Part shown: in pieces, positions 63,957 to 64,000 of the stretch | Position numbering within the stretch: the stretch's first letter is position 1 | How the letters are laid out: every line of letters begins with the position of its first letter | The notes under the pieces: generated by a model | What the model was told of the DNA's origin: nothing | The model's input: the letters and a program-made list of their open reading frames with translations, nothing else | Database searches by the model: none | Made by a program: the position numbers and the translations under genes | From: Dysgonomonas sp. UBA5412 | GTDB lineage: Bacteria; Bacteroidota; Bacteroidia; Bacteroidales; Dysgonomonadaceae | Length of the DNA: 64,000 nt | Assembly: GCA_002409595.1 (NCBI GenBank) | Contig: DHNQ01000029.1 | Coordinates: forward strand, 73,192-137,191 | Direction of reading: 5' to 3'

Positions 63957-64000
63957 GAAATTATTTTATATTGCTTATCTAACGACTAATTATTTAGGAA

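Noticed and set aside
1..64000. CRISPR arrays, insertion sequences, integrases or prophage
   Set aside because: No regularly spaced repeats, transposase motifs or phage structural genes were found; the only dispersed repeat is the two-copy element at 8101 and 36720.

Overview
The window is a chromosomal segment of a low-GC, Gram-negative member of the Bacteroidota, most likely order Bacteroidales (Dysgonomonas-like; the genus is an inference). The support is a type IX secretion/gliding cluster (gldK-L-M-N), many Bacteroidota-type -7 promoter boxes (TAnnTTTG) a short distance upstream of start codons, glutamine synthetase III, LL-diaminopimelate aminotransferase, a ferredoxin-linked 2-oxoacid oxidoreductase, lipoproteins, and a thiamine TonB receptor. 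No tRNA, rRNA, CRISPR array, insertion sequence or prophage was seen; apart from a few hypothetical genes this is core genome.

Layout. 1-4.1 kb: the end of a glycosyltransferase, then a thiamine uptake operon (TPP riboswitch, TonB receptor, PnuC/PnuT-like permease) on the minus strand. 4.2-8.1 kb: a lipoprotein gene one base ahead of a very large Dna2-like nuclease-helicase. 8.1-12.8 kb: a MarR-controlled tripartite efflux operon (marR, TolC, HlyD/EmrA, MFS) with a large palindrome over its promoter. 12.8-17.7 kb: serC-serA, a DUF1015 gene and pncB. 17.7-22.9 kb: a minus-strand run rfbB, membrane protein, murB, murA, unknown. The MurA has Asp where fosfomycin-sensitive enzymes have the target Cys. 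23-32.4 kb: pentapeptide-repeat protein, gdhA, YD-like secreted protein, YigZ, clpC, a UBA/TS-N-like protein, a creatininase-family amidohydrolase and a lipoprotein. 32.4-38.4 kb: an AddA/RecB-like helicase-nuclease overlapping a SUI1/YciH gene, mgsA, and two NlpC/P60 peptidases. 38.4-47.6 kb: gltD, gltB and a four-subunit 2-oxoacid:ferredoxin oxidoreductase. 47.7-51.5 kb: ybaK, pdxH, DUF2023-flavodoxin pair, rplU-rpmA, lipoprotein. 51.7-58.1 kb: asnB, an overlapping small ORF, dapF, dapL, glnN-type glutamine synthetase. 58.1-63.8 kb: gldN, gldM, gldL and an unusual gldK.

How it works together. Several genes meet at 2-oxoglutarate/glutamate: gdhA, gltBD, the oxidoreductase, GS-III, asnB, serC and dapL, so the segment is rich in ammonia assimilation and amino-nitrogen transfer. 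Cell-wall supply is the second theme (murA, murB, dapF, dapL, NlpC/P60).

Most unusual observations: (1) GldK here is a fusion of an N-terminal outer-membrane beta-barrel to the FGE-like GldK domain and has no lipobox, so the type IX outer-membrane ring would be anchored by a protein barrel instead of a lipid. (2) A roughly 106-base intergenic element occurs twice (8101 and 36720) with conserved ends and a diverged middle. (3) A 52-codon ORF overlaps dapF by ATGA. (4) A long hairpin fills the leader of the thiamine permease gene. Function calls rest on reading the sequence alone; no database search was run.
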